DNA of 64,000 nucleotides, from positions 27,292-91,291 of the forward strand of contig CAZVLQ010000006.1 of assembly GCA_964628185.1 (NCBI GenBank), written 5' to 3'. The notes under the pieces were generated by a model. That model saw nothing but the letters and a program-made list of their open reading frames with translations, searched no databases and was not told the origin of the DNA. Of the stretch, positions 1 to 8,759 are shown one piece after another. Source of the stretch: CAZVLQ01 sp964628185. Its GTDB lineage: Bacteria > Pseudomonadota > Zetaproteobacteria > Mariprofundales > Mariprofundaceae. Both the position numbers and the translations under genes were made by a program. Within the stretch, counting starts at the first letter, position 1. Every line of letters begins with the position of its first letter.

Positions 1-1645
1 GCGGCGGGCTGGCCAGGTAGTTCATGCGTACCTCGCCATGGATGCGCCCCTCGAAGTTGCGGTTACCGGACAGCACCGCGCAGACGGACAACCCGCCGTC
101 GGCAATGGCCCCGGAAACTTCCGCCGGCAACGGGCCGGAATTGCCGATGCAGGTCGTACACCCGTAGCCAACGACATAAAAACCCAGTTTATTCAGGGGT
201 TCGATAAGATCCGCCTGTTCCAGATAAGCGGTAACGGCTCTGGAGCCCGGGGCCAGTGAGGTTTTCACCCAGGGCCTTGACTTCAGCCCCAATGCGACGG
301 CCTTTCTGGCCACGAGCCCGGCGCCCAGCATGACCGACGGATTGGACGTGTTGGTGCAGGACGTGATGGCGGCAATAACGACGGCACCGTCATCCATACG
401 CACATCCTCGCCATGGATCGTCGTGGCGACCGGATGCGAACTCAGACCGGCTTCCTGTTTCATCATTGCCACTGATCCGGCAAAACAGGCCTTCGAATCG
501 GTCAGGGCAATGCGATCCTGCGGACGCCTGGGCCCGGCCAGTGATGGAACAACGGTGGACATGTCCAGCCTCAGATTCTCGCTGTACCCGGTGGCCGTGG
601 ATGCATCGCGGCCACTGTCATGATAAAGGCCCTGAGCCTTCGCATAGGCCTCGACCAGCGCAATCTGCGCTTCGGAGCGACCGGACAGGCGCAGGTAGTT
701 CAGGGTTTCGGCATCAATCGGGAAAATACCGCAGGTGGCGCCGTATTCCGGAGCCATGTTGGCAATCGTGGCACGGTCGGCCAGCGGCAGGTGGTCCAGT
801 CCCTGGCCATAAAACTCAACAAATTTTCCAACCACACCGTGATTTCTCAGCATTTCGACGATGGTGAGCACAAGATCGGTGGCGGTAGCGCCTTCCGGCA
901 TCCGTCCCGTCAGCTCGAAACCGACAACCTTCGGGACCAGCATCGAGATCGGCTGGCCGAGCATGGCGGCCTCGGCCTCGATACCGCCAACGCCCCAGCC
1001 CAGCACGCCAAGGCCGTTGATCATCGTTGTATGTGAATCGGTGCCGATGAGTGTGTCGGGATAGGCAACGCCATCGTTATCCACGAAGACGACGCGGGCC
1101 AGGTGTTCGAGGTTCACCTGATGCACGATACCGGTATCCGGCGGCACCACTCTGAAGTTGCCGAAGGCCTGCTGCCCCCATTTAAGGAAGGTGTAACGCT
1201 CGCGGTTGCGCCTGAATTCAAGCATGGCATTTCTTGCAAATGCTGCATCGGAACCGAATGCATCCACCTGAACGGAATGATCAATCACCAGTTCCGCCGG
1301 CGCCAGCGGACTGATTTTTCCGGCCTTGCCGCCGAGTTCAACCATGGCATCGCGCATGGCGGCAAGATCAACCAGGGCCGGCACGCCTGTAAAATCCTGC
1401 ATCAGTATCCGTGCCGGCATATAAGCGATTTCCCGGGAGGGCTCGGCCTGTGCATCCCAGTTGAGCAGGGCCTGGATATCATCGGCGGTGACGACATCGC
1501 CGTCCTCGCGCCTCAGCATGTTTTCCAGCAGAATCTTGAGTGAAAAAGGAAGTCGTGCGGCATGACCGGCCGCATCCAGCCGGTAGTAAATATAGCGCCT
1601 GCCTGCAACCTCAAGCGTGTGTTTTGCGTCGAAACTGTTTTTCAC
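1..1645 (-). CDS. acnA: Aconitate hydratase AcnA (5' part, runs off the window)
   Basis: Interconverts citrate and isocitrate in the TCA cycle using a [4Fe-4S] cluster. About 548 codons of a protein usually near 890 are present; the 3' part lies beyond base 1. The N-terminus reads VKNSFDAKHTLEV, typical of AcnA. Cluster cysteines are visible in ITSCTNTS (roughly residue 430) and in GYGCTTCIGNSGPL (roughly residues 490-500). GTDSHTTMINGLGVLGWGVGG is split around the active site and conserved. The start is GTG at 1645, chosen because AGGAG lies about 8 bases upstream and the family N-terminus begins there. It is transcribed away from the exported protein gene at 1849, so the roughly 200-bp gap should hold two divergent promoters. 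Identification is firm; only the missing end is uncertain. Confidence 0.96.
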   Translation of the reverse strand, partial: MKNSFDAKHTLEVAGRRYIYYRLDAAGHAARLPFSLKILLENMLRREDGDVVTADDIQALLNWDAQAEPSREIAYMPARILMQDFTGVPALVDLAAMRDAMVELGGKAGKISPLAPAELVIDHSVQVDAFGSDAAFARNAMLEFRRNRERYTFLKWGQQAFGNFRVVPPDTGIVHQVNLEHLARVVFVDNDGVAYPDTLIGTDSHTTMINGLGVLGWGVGGIEAEAAMLGQPISMLVPKVVGFELTGRMPEGATATDLVLTIVEMLRNHGVVGKFVEFYGQGLDHLPLADRATIANMAPEYGATCGIFPIDAETLNYLRLSGRSEAQIALVEAYAKAQGLYHDSGRDASTATGYSENLRLDMSTVVPSLAGPRRPQDRIALTDSKACFAGSVAMMKQEAGLSSHPVATTIHGEDVRMDDGAVVIAAITSCTNTSNPSVMLGAGLVARKAVALGLKSRPWVKTSLAPGSRAVTAYLEQADLIEPLNKLGFYVVGYGCTTCIGNSGPLPAEVSGAIADGGLSVCAVLSGNRNFEGRIHGEVRMNYLASPP

Positions 1646-1768
1646 CGGGTAATCTCCTGTTCGGTCCTTGGCTGCGATAGAGCCGGCAAGCATAGGAGCA
1701 GGCGCCGCCAGGGGCAAACACATGGAAAGTGTGTCATCCAGACACAGCATCTGTGGATAATTGTTGCA

Positions 1769-1774
1769 TATAAT
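1769..1774 (+). promoter_or_regulatory. Possible -10 box upstream of the exported protein gene
   Basis: A TATAAT hexamer lies 75 bases before the ATG at 1849, in the gap divergent from acnA. No good -35 hexamer is visible at 17 bases, so this rests on the -10 match alone. Confidence 0.3.
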
Positions 1775-1848
1775 TCAGTCATGGCGTTATGGTTACAATC
1801 ACCCTGCTGCTTGGGTCCGGGGCGGGTCAATGTGGAGGTGAGGAACGT

Positions 1849-2661
1849 ATGAGTCTTTCCCGCGCAGGGCAGCTGTTTTTTCTGGTTATGCTCATGCCAT
1901 GGATGTCACATGCGGCTCCTGCCGGTCCCGGATTGCCTGCCGACGCCGTCAGTGGCTATTTTATTTACGCTGAAGGCCATGATGGGGCGTCTTATGGTGG
2001 CCCGCCTGCCAGCCTGACGTATCAGGTGCACGCTGTTTCCTACCATGGTATTCCTGCCTGGCATATCTCCTGGGGGAGCCTGGAAATGCAAGCCGATCAT
2101 TATATTCGCCGCAGCGACGGCGCCCCTCTGTATGTTAAGCGCGTCAACCATGCGCTTAAGCGTACGGTTGAAATCCGCTACAGCCTGAATGCCGATATCC
2201 CTCATGTTTACCGTATGCGAAGCCGGGATGAGTACATTGAGCGTAAAATTCGTCACCCCGGATTGCAGGACATCGGTGCACTGCCGCAGATGTTGCTTGG
2301 GCTCCAGACCTTGAAAGCGGCAAAGGAAATACACTTTTCCAGTATTAATTATAACGATGGCAGGGTATACGACCTGCTTGCAAGGCGCGTGGGCTACAGC
2401 AGCGTGCGGGCCACGGGCAAGGGGATACACTGTGCGATTTATGAGGTTAATCTTGACTCGTGGAAGAAGGCTTTCAATACGCCCATGCGCCTGTTGATTC
2501 CAACCGAGGCCGGCTATACCAACTTCACCGTTTATATTGGCCCCAATCCGGACAGTACGGGCAAGCTGCTCACACTGCGCCTGGTAGGACGGAATATGGA
2601 TGTTGCCTCACTGGATCGGGGACGTCTTGCCAATTCGGGGAATACAACGGCAACGCCCTAA
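1849..2661 (+). CDS. Exported protein, DUF3108-like
   Basis: Function unknown. The 270-residue protein starts with a signal peptide (MSLSRAGQLFFLVMLMPWMS, cleavage likely near SHAAPA), so it is probably periplasmic. The body is rich in beta-strand-like segments. The C-terminal part contains RLLIPTEAGYTNFTVYIGP, which resembles the end of DUF3108 periplasmic proteins, where a similar 'LxIP' then 'xVxYxGP' pattern occurs. The family assignment is only a resemblance by eye. The ATG at 1849 is chosen over an earlier in-frame start because GGAGGTGAGGA precedes it and the signal peptide begins there. The gene converges on the exported protein gene ending at 2670, 8 bases away, so the two are not one operon. 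Confidence 0.6.
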   Translation: MSLSRAGQLFFLVMLMPWMSHAAPAGPGLPADAVSGYFIYAEGHDGASYGGPPASLTYQVHAVSYHGIPAWHISWGSLEMQADHYIRRSDGAPLYVKRVNHALKRTVEIRYSLNADIPHVYRMRSRDEYIERKIRHPGLQDIGALPQMLLGLQTLKAAKEIHFSSINYNDGRVYDLLARRVGYSSVRATGKGIHCAIYEVNLDSWKKAFNTPMRLLIPTEAGYTNFTVYIGPNPDSTGKLLTLRLVGRNMDVASLDRGRLANSGNTTATP

Positions 2662-2669
2662 CGATCGGG

Positions 2670-3140
2670 TTAGTCCGGCAGTTCAACAACATAAACCGTC
2701 ACACTGGCATCCGCGGCCGGGTTGGAGTTTGAAATTTCCACAATCAGGTCGTTCACGCCCCGGGGATTGTTGAAAACAGACTGAAACTCGTGTGATCTGA
2801 CGTGATAGCTGCGGCTCTGCTTCAGGGTGTGTTCCCGATCCCCGTGCACGCGGATAATGCGAAAGGTGAGCGGACCGATCGAATCGGAAACCAGTGTGAC
2901 CTGATATTTCCCCGGCCGGTTGGGCATGTCGAAAAATTCACGCAGGGTCTGAAAGGCGGGAACACGCACATCCCGCTGGTAAAGATATTCATTCCCGTCC
3001 TGGGCGCCGGCCGACACAGGCGCGAACATGATCATTAACGCCAGAAACCCTCCGGCAAGCTGCTGCCGGGTTACGCTGCCGCCGGCCAGCGCCGTGAGTG
3101 TGTCCGCGAATGCATGAACGCAGGTTTTGCATGGGCTCAT
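2670..3140 (-). CDS. Small exported protein of unknown function, coupled to the response regulator
   Basis: I do not recognise a family. The 156-residue product has a charged N-region of about 28 residues, then a hydrophobic stretch (LAGGFLALMIMFAPVSAGAQ, roughly 28-47) that looks like a signal peptide with cleavage after SAGA. About 110 residues remain, with alternating hydrophobic pattern suggesting a small beta-sandwich. Its ATG overlaps the TAA stop of the response regulator gene by one base (TAATG), so translation is probably coupled. It would be made with the sensor kinase and regulator, and could be a secreted output or a periplasmic partner of the sensor. The N-region is long for a signal peptide, so the start may be misplaced. 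Confidence 0.6.
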   Translation of the reverse strand: MSPCKTCVHAFADTLTALAGGSVTRQQLAGGFLALMIMFAPVSAGAQDGNEYLYQRDVRVPAFQTLREFFDMPNRPGKYQVTLVSDSIGPLTFRIIRVHGDREHTLKQSRSYHVRSHEFQSVFNNPRGVNDLIVEISNSNPAADASVTVYVVELPD

Positions 3141-4552
3141 TATATTTCCTCACCCGGATGAATATCATATTTGTCGCACAAATAGCGCATCTTGTCCTTG
3201 GCACGCTCACCAAATCCCAGCCAGCGTCCCGCCCGCGTCTTGATCTGACCACACCGCTCAAGTGCGGCCAGTACCAGCCGTTTTTCCATCTCGTTAAGCA
3301 GACGCTCGGCGCTGACGCCGTCATCGGGAAGCCGGTTTACCCAGGCATCAATCAAATCTTCCCATTTCCGCCTGCTCCGCGATTCTGCCAGTGAAGGGAT
3401 GTGCTCGATGCATGCACCGTTTACCAACACCACGGCGCGCTCAATGACATTTTCCAGCTCACGCACATTGCCCGGCCAGTTGTAAGCACAAAGTTGCGCC
3501 AGGGCGGCACCGGAAAACGAGGTGACCGCCTTGTTGCACAACAAGGCCTTGTGCTCCAGAAAGTATTCCGCCAGTTGCGGAATATCTTCGGCATGCTCCC
3601 GCAGGGGCGGCGCCGTGATATTTACGACGTTGATGCGGTAATACAGATCATCACGAAACAGACCGGCATCCAGAAGTTGTTCCAGTGGTTGCCTGGTGGA
3701 GCAAATGAGCCTTACGTCCGCGGAGAATTCAGACTCACCCCCCAGACGGGAAAACTTGCCTGTTTCCAGCACGCGCAGCAGCCTTCCCTGAGTGCCGGCG
3801 GGCAGCCCGGCCACCTCGTCAAGAAACAACGTGCCCCCGGCGGCGCGCTCAAACCATCCCAGCTTGCGATGGCTTGCTCCGGTGAATGCGCCTTTCTCAT
3901 GCCCGAACAGATCGGATTCCAGTAGTTCCGCATTCATGGTGGCGCAATTGATGGCGATAAAAGGCCCCGCATGACGGGGACTGCGGGCGTGCAACTGGCG
4001 AGCTACGAGCTTCTTGCCGCTGCCGGTTTCTCCCCGAATCAGCACGGTGGACGGCGCCGTTGCCACCTGATCAATCAAATCCCTGAGCCGGCGCATGGCA
4101 TCGGACTTCCCCAGCAATTCACGGCCTATACGGTCGTCCAGTTGCCTGGTCAGTTCCTGTTCCCGAAGTTGCTGCCAGCGCGCCCTGATGGCCGTGTCAA
4201 TCGTGTCATGCACCTCGTCCGGATCAAAAGGCTTGCCGAAAAAATCCACGGCGCCGAATTTTCGGGCGCGAGCGGCAAGCTTGCGCTCTTCATGTCCGGT
4301 AATGACGACCACCGGGATATCCGGGTTTTCCCGGTGCAGCTTTTCCAGATAACGGATGCCGATTTCGGGATTATCCGGCTCCGGCGGCAATGCGAGATCG
4401 AGCACAAGCAGGTCCACGCGATGACCGGACAGCACCTTCTCGGTCTGTTCCACATCACCCGCCTCGATCACCTGATAGCTGTCCTTAAGCAGCAGTTTCA
4501 GGTTCAGGCGATTGATGTCATTATCATCCACGATCAGGACTACTGATTGCAT
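3140..4552 (-). CDS. prsR: PrsR-like sigma-54-dependent response regulator
   Basis: An enhancer-binding transcription activator of 470 residues with three parts. The receiver (1-120) has acidic residues at 9-10, probable phospho-acceptor Asp52 in VLDLALP, and Lys near residue 105. The AAA+ domain (about 150-390) has GETGSGKK as Walker A, GAFTGA for sigma-54 contact, and FLDEVAGLP as Walker B. The C-terminal part is a divergent Fis-like helix-turn-helix (LVLAALERCGQIKTRAGRWL). The long receiver insertion ALPPEPDNPEIG and overall order match regulators of the PEP-CTERM/exopolysaccharide PrsR group. The ATG at 4552 lies inside the end of the kinase gene (13-base overlap). rpoN is elsewhere in this window. 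PrsR is a family-level name; target genes are not evident. Confidence 0.85.
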   Translation of the reverse strand: MQSVVLIVDDNDINRLNLKLLLKDSYQVIEAGDVEQTEKVLSGHRVDLLVLDLALPPEPDNPEIGIRYLEKLHRENPDIPVVVITGHEERKLAARARKFGAVDFFGKPFDPDEVHDTIDTAIRARWQQLREQELTRQLDDRIGRELLGKSDAMRRLRDLIDQVATAPSTVLIRGETGSGKKLVARQLHARSPRHAGPFIAINCATMNAELLESDLFGHEKGAFTGASHRKLGWFERAAGGTLFLDEVAGLPAGTQGRLLRVLETGKFSRLGGESEFSADVRLICSTRQPLEQLLDAGLFRDDLYYRINVVNITAPPLREHAEDIPQLAEYFLEHKALLCNKAVTSFSGAALAQLCAYNWPGNVRELENVIERAVVLVNGACIEHIPSLAESRSRRKWEDLIDAWVNRLPDDGVSAERLLNEMEKRLVLAALERCGQIKTRAGRWLGFGERAKDKMRYLCDKYDIHPGEEI

Positions 4553-5922
4553 AACGCCCCCTTCTGCGTCCGGAGGCCAGATTGCCACAGAGGCAGGGAA
4601 ATATGGAAGGTGCAACCTTTCCCCTTGCCATCGCTTTCCGCCCATATCCTGCCGTGGTGCGCCTGGACCACGCGTCTGCTCAGATAAAGCCCGATCCCGA
4701 GCCCGTCTTTCCTGCCGGTGGAGAACGGTGAGAAAAGCCGGGTGCTGATGAATTCCGCACTCATGCCGCAACCCGTGTCCATAACCCGGATTTCCACTCC
4801 GTTCGTTCCGGAAACCGCACTCACTGTAAGCCGGCCCCGGCCCTGCATGGCCTGGACGGCATTATCAAACAGGTTTTCAAACACGCTGTGCAACATGGCT
4901 GCATCGCCGGCCACCGGAGGCAGGGAAGCTATCTCCGCAACGGGATCCACGCCTTCCGGCCACAGACGCGATGCAACGGCATCCGTGAGTAGACGGCCGA
5001 TATCCAAAGGCACCAATTCCGGGTGCAGTGGCGCCTGGGGATCGGCCAGACGCTGCATCAGCGTCTGCATGCGCCCCGCCACCTTGCGTATCGCCTCTAC
5101 CAGCCTGCCTGCATCTTCCTCCGCCAGCCTGCCCGAACCGATATGATGCGCGAGAAACACCAGGTCATTCAGCCTGTTTTTCAGATCGTGCGAATGCAGT
5201 TGGCCGGCCACGCGGGACAACGAATCCAGGCGGGCGCTTTCCGCCTGCCGGCGGGTGAGCCGCGCATGCTCCAGACTCATGGCGGCAAACTGCCCCAGGC
5301 CTTTCAGCGTCTCGACTTCATCATCATCCGTGGATGTATCATCCCTGTGCGGGCCAAGGTAAAGCCAGGCCCGCCCGGACGGCCGGGGCAGCTCGATGCA
5401 CAATTCGAATTCACTGCTGCTTTCGAGGCGCAGTGGCGGAAACGATGCAGGCAAAGGTGGAGGGGAAATGCCCGCCGGATAAACATGGATGCTGCTTCCG
5501 GTGCCCCCGGCGGTCGTATTATCGCTCGCCTCCCGTTCATCCAGCGCCGCCGATTTCCGGTGGCATACCTTGCAGATACGTGCCAGCAACGCCTGTTCCA
5601 TGTCTTCGACCGGTAGCGTGGCGAGATCAACGGCGCCCAGGTGACGGATGGCCTCCAGCGCATCCAGGTGACGACGGAAAAACAGCCGATCCAGTCCGTG
5701 CTGCATGGCGTGAACCAGGGGTGAAAACAACAGCGCCGCCGTCAGTGCGGCGAGGATCAGCGCCCAGGTGGATACCGCCCGTCCGGTTACGGCGTAGAAT
5801 GTAGATTCAACCAGCACCAGTGCGACAAAGAAAAGTGCCAGCATCAGAAAAACGGCCAGAAAGTAAGCCGTGGAATGCAGCAACCGGCGACTGGAAAGCC
5901 GGGTCCACCCTCTGTGCTTCAT
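4540..5922 (-). CDS. PrsK-like sensor histidine kinase with a short membrane domain
   Basis: Membrane histidine kinase of 460 residues, expected to phosphorylate the regulator encoded just downstream. There are two hydrophobic segments (about 15-38 and 51-75), then the linker HGLDRLFFRRHLDALEAIRHL typical of kinases with multispan sensors, a weak GAF-like region (about 90-225), a dimerisation/phosphoacceptor region with HSHDLKNRL, and an ATPase with N-box FENLFDNAVQAM, DTGCGM and GLGIGLYLSR. PrsK proteins known to me have about eight N-terminal membrane helices; here only two remain, so this is a shortened relative. Start at 5922, seven bases after the dapA stop; a longer form beginning at 5979 inside dapA is possible. 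The motif CKVCH lies in the cytoplasmic part and is unlikely to bind haem c. Confidence 0.8.
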   Translation of the reverse strand: MKHRGWTRLSSRRLLHSTAYFLAVFLMLALFFVALVLVESTFYAVTGRAVSTWALILAALTAALLFSPLVHAMQHGLDRLFFRRHLDALEAIRHLGAVDLATLPVEDMEQALLARICKVCHRKSAALDEREASDNTTAGGTGSSIHVYPAGISPPPLPASFPPLRLESSSEFELCIELPRPSGRAWLYLGPHRDDTSTDDDEVETLKGLGQFAAMSLEHARLTRRQAESARLDSLSRVAGQLHSHDLKNRLNDLVFLAHHIGSGRLAEEDAGRLVEAIRKVAGRMQTLMQRLADPQAPLHPELVPLDIGRLLTDAVASRLWPEGVDPVAEIASLPPVAGDAAMLHSVFENLFDNAVQAMQGRGRLTVSAVSGTNGVEIRVMDTGCGMSAEFISTRLFSPFSTGRKDGLGIGLYLSRRVVQAHHGRIWAESDGKGKGCTFHISLPLWQSGLRTQKGALCNQ

Positions 5923-5929
5923 GTGTAGC

Positions 5930-6820
5930 TCAGGGGTGGACGCGCTCCGGCTTAAGTCCGGCGGCCTGCAATGCGGCAAACAGCTTCTCGCACAGATTTT
6001 CCGGCAGCGGCGTAAGGGGAAGGCGCAGTTCCCACCCCATCCATCCCAGCATAGCGCAGGCCGCCTTCACCGGAATCGGATTGCTTTGCAGAAACATGGC
6101 ATCGGCAAGCTTCAGCCACGTCATATGCTGCCGGCGAGCCGTATCCATATCCCCGCAGCGCATGGCTTCCGTCAGGGCCTTCATGGCATCCGGCACAAGA
6201 TTGGACAACACGGAAATAACGCCGGCGCCGCCCAGCGCCATAAATGGCAGCACCGTGGCGTCATCGCCGGAATAGAATTCTATATTTCCGTCACAGGCCA
6301 GCATCGTGCGCCCAAGCTGCGCCATGTCGGCCGTGGCATCCTTGATGCCGATAATATTGGCGATGCGGGAAAGCCTGCCCACGGTCTCGGGCAGGATATT
6401 CGAGTTCGTCCGGCCGGGAACATTGTACAGGATTTGCGGCAAATGCACGGCCTCGGCCACGGCCCTGTAATGCTGATAGATACCTTCCTGCGTGGGCTTG
6501 TTGTAGTAAGGCGAGATCAGAAGCGCCGCATCGGCGCCTAGGTCCCTGGCCGCCTGCGTCAGCGCAATGGATTCGGCAGTGTTATTACTGCCGGTGCCGG
6601 CAATCACGGGAACACGCCCCGCCACATGCTCCACCGTGATGCAAATCAGTCGCCTGTGTTCTTCATGCGACAGCGTTGCCGCCTCACCGGTCGTTCCGGC
6701 CGGAATAACGGCATCCACACCGCCGGCAATCTGGCGCTCCAGGTGCGCGCGAAACGCATCCTCATCAATCTTGCCATGCGCAAATGGCGTGACCAGCGCA
6801 GTCATCGTACCGTGGAACAT
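5930..6820 (-). CDS. dapA: 4-hydroxy-tetrahydrodipicolinate synthase
   Basis: Condenses pyruvate with aspartate semialdehyde, the first committed step to diaminopimelate and lysine. The 296-residue length is normal. Visible features are PAGTTGEAATLS near residue 42 (substrate-binding threonines), YNVPGRT near residue 133 (catalytic Tyr and Arg), and GIKDAT near 160 with the Schiff-base lysine. The ATG at 6820 follows GGAGG by five bases. Downstream the kinase gene follows after seven bases, so dapA may be cotranscribed with the two-component genes, an unusual linkage. The divergent neighbour is bamC, whereas in enterobacteria bamC follows dapA on the same strand. Confidence 0.97.
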   Translation of the reverse strand: MFHGTMTALVTPFAHGKIDEDAFRAHLERQIAGGVDAVIPAGTTGEAATLSHEEHRRLICITVEHVAGRVPVIAGTGSNNTAESIALTQAARDLGADAALLISPYYNKPTQEGIYQHYRAVAEAVHLPQILYNVPGRTNSNILPETVGRLSRIANIIGIKDATADMAQLGRTMLACDGNIEFYSGDDATVLPFMALGGAGVISVLSNLVPDAMKALTEAMRCGDMDTARRQHMTWLKLADAMFLQSNPIPVKAACAMLGWMGWELRLPLTPLPENLCEKLFAALQAAGLKPERVHP

Positions 6821-6961
6821 ATCTGCCTCCGAATGCGGCAACTATACCTGTTTTGTGGCGGGGAAAAAGGGATGCGGCAACATTGATGAATCGCCCGGAC
6901 CGGGCGCGGGGATCGACTGCCATGCTTGACCTGCGGCATCCCAGCGGTTGGAATGCCGCTC

Positions 6962-7684
6962 ATGAAATATTTCCCCGCTTCTGTATCCCTCATCGTTGCC
7001 CTGGGGGTGTCCGGATGTGTCGGACTGCCTAACATTAACAACATGTTCTATCCGGTGGAAAGCGACAAGCCGGATTATGCGCGCGGCAGCAAGGATAATC
7101 CGCGGGTGGAAGGACGCGCCCCGCTGGATGTTCCGCCGGAATTACGTAACGAGGTCAGCGTGCCGATGCCGGACAAGGTGGCGGCTGAGGCGGCAAAGGC
7201 CGGCATGAGGACCGGCAAGATAAACAAGGCCATGGTGGCGGGTAAGGCGGTTGCGCTTGATGTGCGGGAATACGACCGAACTCCGGCCCAGGTGTTTTCC
7301 GCCGTCATCGATGCGATGACGGCCCTGAACATGCCGGTGGACAGCGTGGATTCGCCCAGCGGCACAGTCACGACCACATGGGTTCGGCATGATTCCAGTA
7401 ACGCCAATGCCTATGTCGGTTCGGTCATGAATGTTTTCGGCGCCGGCCCGACGCATACGCGTTATCGCTTCATCGTACGCGTGCTGCGCACCAGGCAGGC
7501 CAAAACGCGGCTTGAGATCCGTACGCTGGGCCAGGAATTTACCAACAGGCACTGGGTAAACAAACCGATCAAGCGCAAGGTGTCGAACGAATTGTTTACC
7601 GCTGTTGAGGAACGCCTGCCGGCAGCCGGATCCGCTGTCTCGTCCCCCGATGCCGGTGCAAGATTGCCCGCCGCAAAACCCTGA
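6962..7684 (+). CDS. bamC: BamC-like outer membrane lipoprotein (NlpB/DapX family)
   Basis: Predicted lipoprotein accessory of the Bam complex, which folds proteins into the outer membrane. The 240-residue product has the lipobox GVSGC with the lipid-modified Cys near residue 19. A lysine- and proline-rich linker follows, including APLDVPPELR, which resembles the BamC N-terminal part that contacts BamD. Then comes one alpha/beta domain (DRTPAQVFSAVIDAMTALNM and MPVDSVDSPSGTVTTTW). E. coli BamC has 344 residues and two such domains, so this is a shorter form. Location next to dapA supports the assignment. ATG at 6962 is used because the signal peptide starts there; an upstream TTG gives a longer reading with no benefit. 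Confidence 0.72.
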   Translation: MKYFPASVSLIVALGVSGCVGLPNINNMFYPVESDKPDYARGSKDNPRVEGRAPLDVPPELRNEVSVPMPDKVAAEAAKAGMRTGKINKAMVAGKAVALDVREYDRTPAQVFSAVIDAMTALNMPVDSVDSPSGTVTTTWVRHDSSNANAYVGSVMNVFGAGPTHTRYRFIVRVLRTRQAKTRLEIRTLGQEFTNRHWVNKPIKRKVSNELFTAVEERLPAAGSAVSSPDAGARLPAAKP

Positions 7685-7795
7685 CCAGGCGTGGTGGAAG
7701 CAAACGGGAAAGGAATAAAACAGGCGGCAATATACGCGAACCGGCCAGAGCATTGATGGCATCATGCCGGCTTCATTGCCTTTGTGGTGTGCAAC

Positions 7796-8593
7796 TTACC
7801 CGGGCGCCCGTCCAAGCAAGGCGGACAGGGCGGCAGCCGGATCAGATGAGCGCATGAGGGCTTCGCCAACAAGAAAACCGTATATCCCGGCCTGATTCAT
7901 GTGAAGAATATCCCTGCGCGTGAAGATGCCGGATTCGGAGATCACCGTTTTGCCATCCGGCAATGCGGGCAGCAGTTCCAGCGTGGTTTCAAGGCGGGTT
8001 TCAAAGGAATGCAGGTTTCGATTATTGATGCCGACCAGCCGCGTATCAAGCACCAGGGCCCGCTCAAGCTCCGCCGTATCATGCACCTCGGGCAGGATGG
8101 ATAATCCCTGCTCGCGTGCGGCGGCGCACAGTTCGCGGGCCAGCGCATCATCCAGCATGGCCAGAATGATGAGAATGGCGTCAGCGCCGATGGCGCGCGC
8201 CTCAAGCACCTGGTACGGATCAAGTATAAAATCCTTGCGCAGCACGGGGATGCCCGTCGATTCCCGAATGGCGGTGAGATACGCATCCGAACCCTGAAAA
8301 TACTTCTCATCGGTGAGCACCGACAGACAGGCCGCTCCGCCCGCCTCATAAGCCGTGGCAATGGCGACGGGATCAAAATCCGGGCGGATCACACCCCTGG
8401 ATGGAGAGGCCTTTTTAACCTCGGCGATGATGGCCGTTTCCCGCCCGGCGGCATGCGCCGTCAGTACGCCTGCGAAGTCTCTCGGTTCATACTTTGCCGC
8501 CCGCGCAAGCAACCGGCCTTCGGAACATCGCGCCTTGCACCGCCTGACCCGTTCACGCTTGCAGGCCGCGATCTCGCCTAGAATGGAAGCCAT
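7796..8593 (-). CDS. trpC: Indole-3-glycerol phosphate synthase
   Basis: Ring-closing step of tryptophan synthesis. The 265-residue TIM barrel has normal length and is not fused to trpF. Visible active-site segments are IIAEVKKASPSRG (Glu and Lys, about 55-67), LRKDFILDPYQV (catalytic Lys, about 116-127), NNRNLHSFE (about 185) and SESGI (about 215). ATG at 8593 follows GGAG with eight bases between. It is the last gene of trpE-trpG-trpD-trpC and is separated from trpD by 166 bases, unlike the tight junctions upstream, so it may have its own promoter or a processing site. Confidence 0.97.
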   Translation of the reverse strand: MASILGEIAACKRERVRRCKARCSEGRLLARAAKYEPRDFAGVLTAHAAGRETAIIAEVKKASPSRGVIRPDFDPVAIATAYEAGGAACLSVLTDEKYFQGSDAYLTAIRESTGIPVLRKDFILDPYQVLEARAIGADAILIILAMLDDALARELCAAAREQGLSILPEVHDTAELERALVLDTRLVGINNRNLHSFETRLETTLELLPALPDGKTVISESGIFTRRDILHMNQAGIYGFLVGEALMRSSDPAAALSALLGRAPG

Positions 8594-8759
8594 GGAACAT
8601 GCTCCATCCGTGTCCCGCACCACCTTGCCAAGACCCTCACAAATAAAGCCACATTCAGCGGGGCGCCGGGTAGTCGGACGCGAGGGCGCGCCAAGGTCTT
8701 AGCCTGCATTACTCATAAATGCTGCCGCGCAGTAGACTCATCATAAGTCCGACAGGCTC
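8594..8759. other. trpD-trpC spacer
   Basis: A 166-base gap within the otherwise compact trp operon. I see no ORF with coding character and no terminator with a T-tract. It is rich in GC palindromic fragments such as GGGCGCC and GGCGCGCC. Confidence 0.4.

Noticed and set aside
5560..5580. CKVCH, a CxxCH haem c motif, in the sensor kinase
   Set aside because: It lies on the cytoplasmic side after the membrane segments, where haem c is not attached; chance match is likely.
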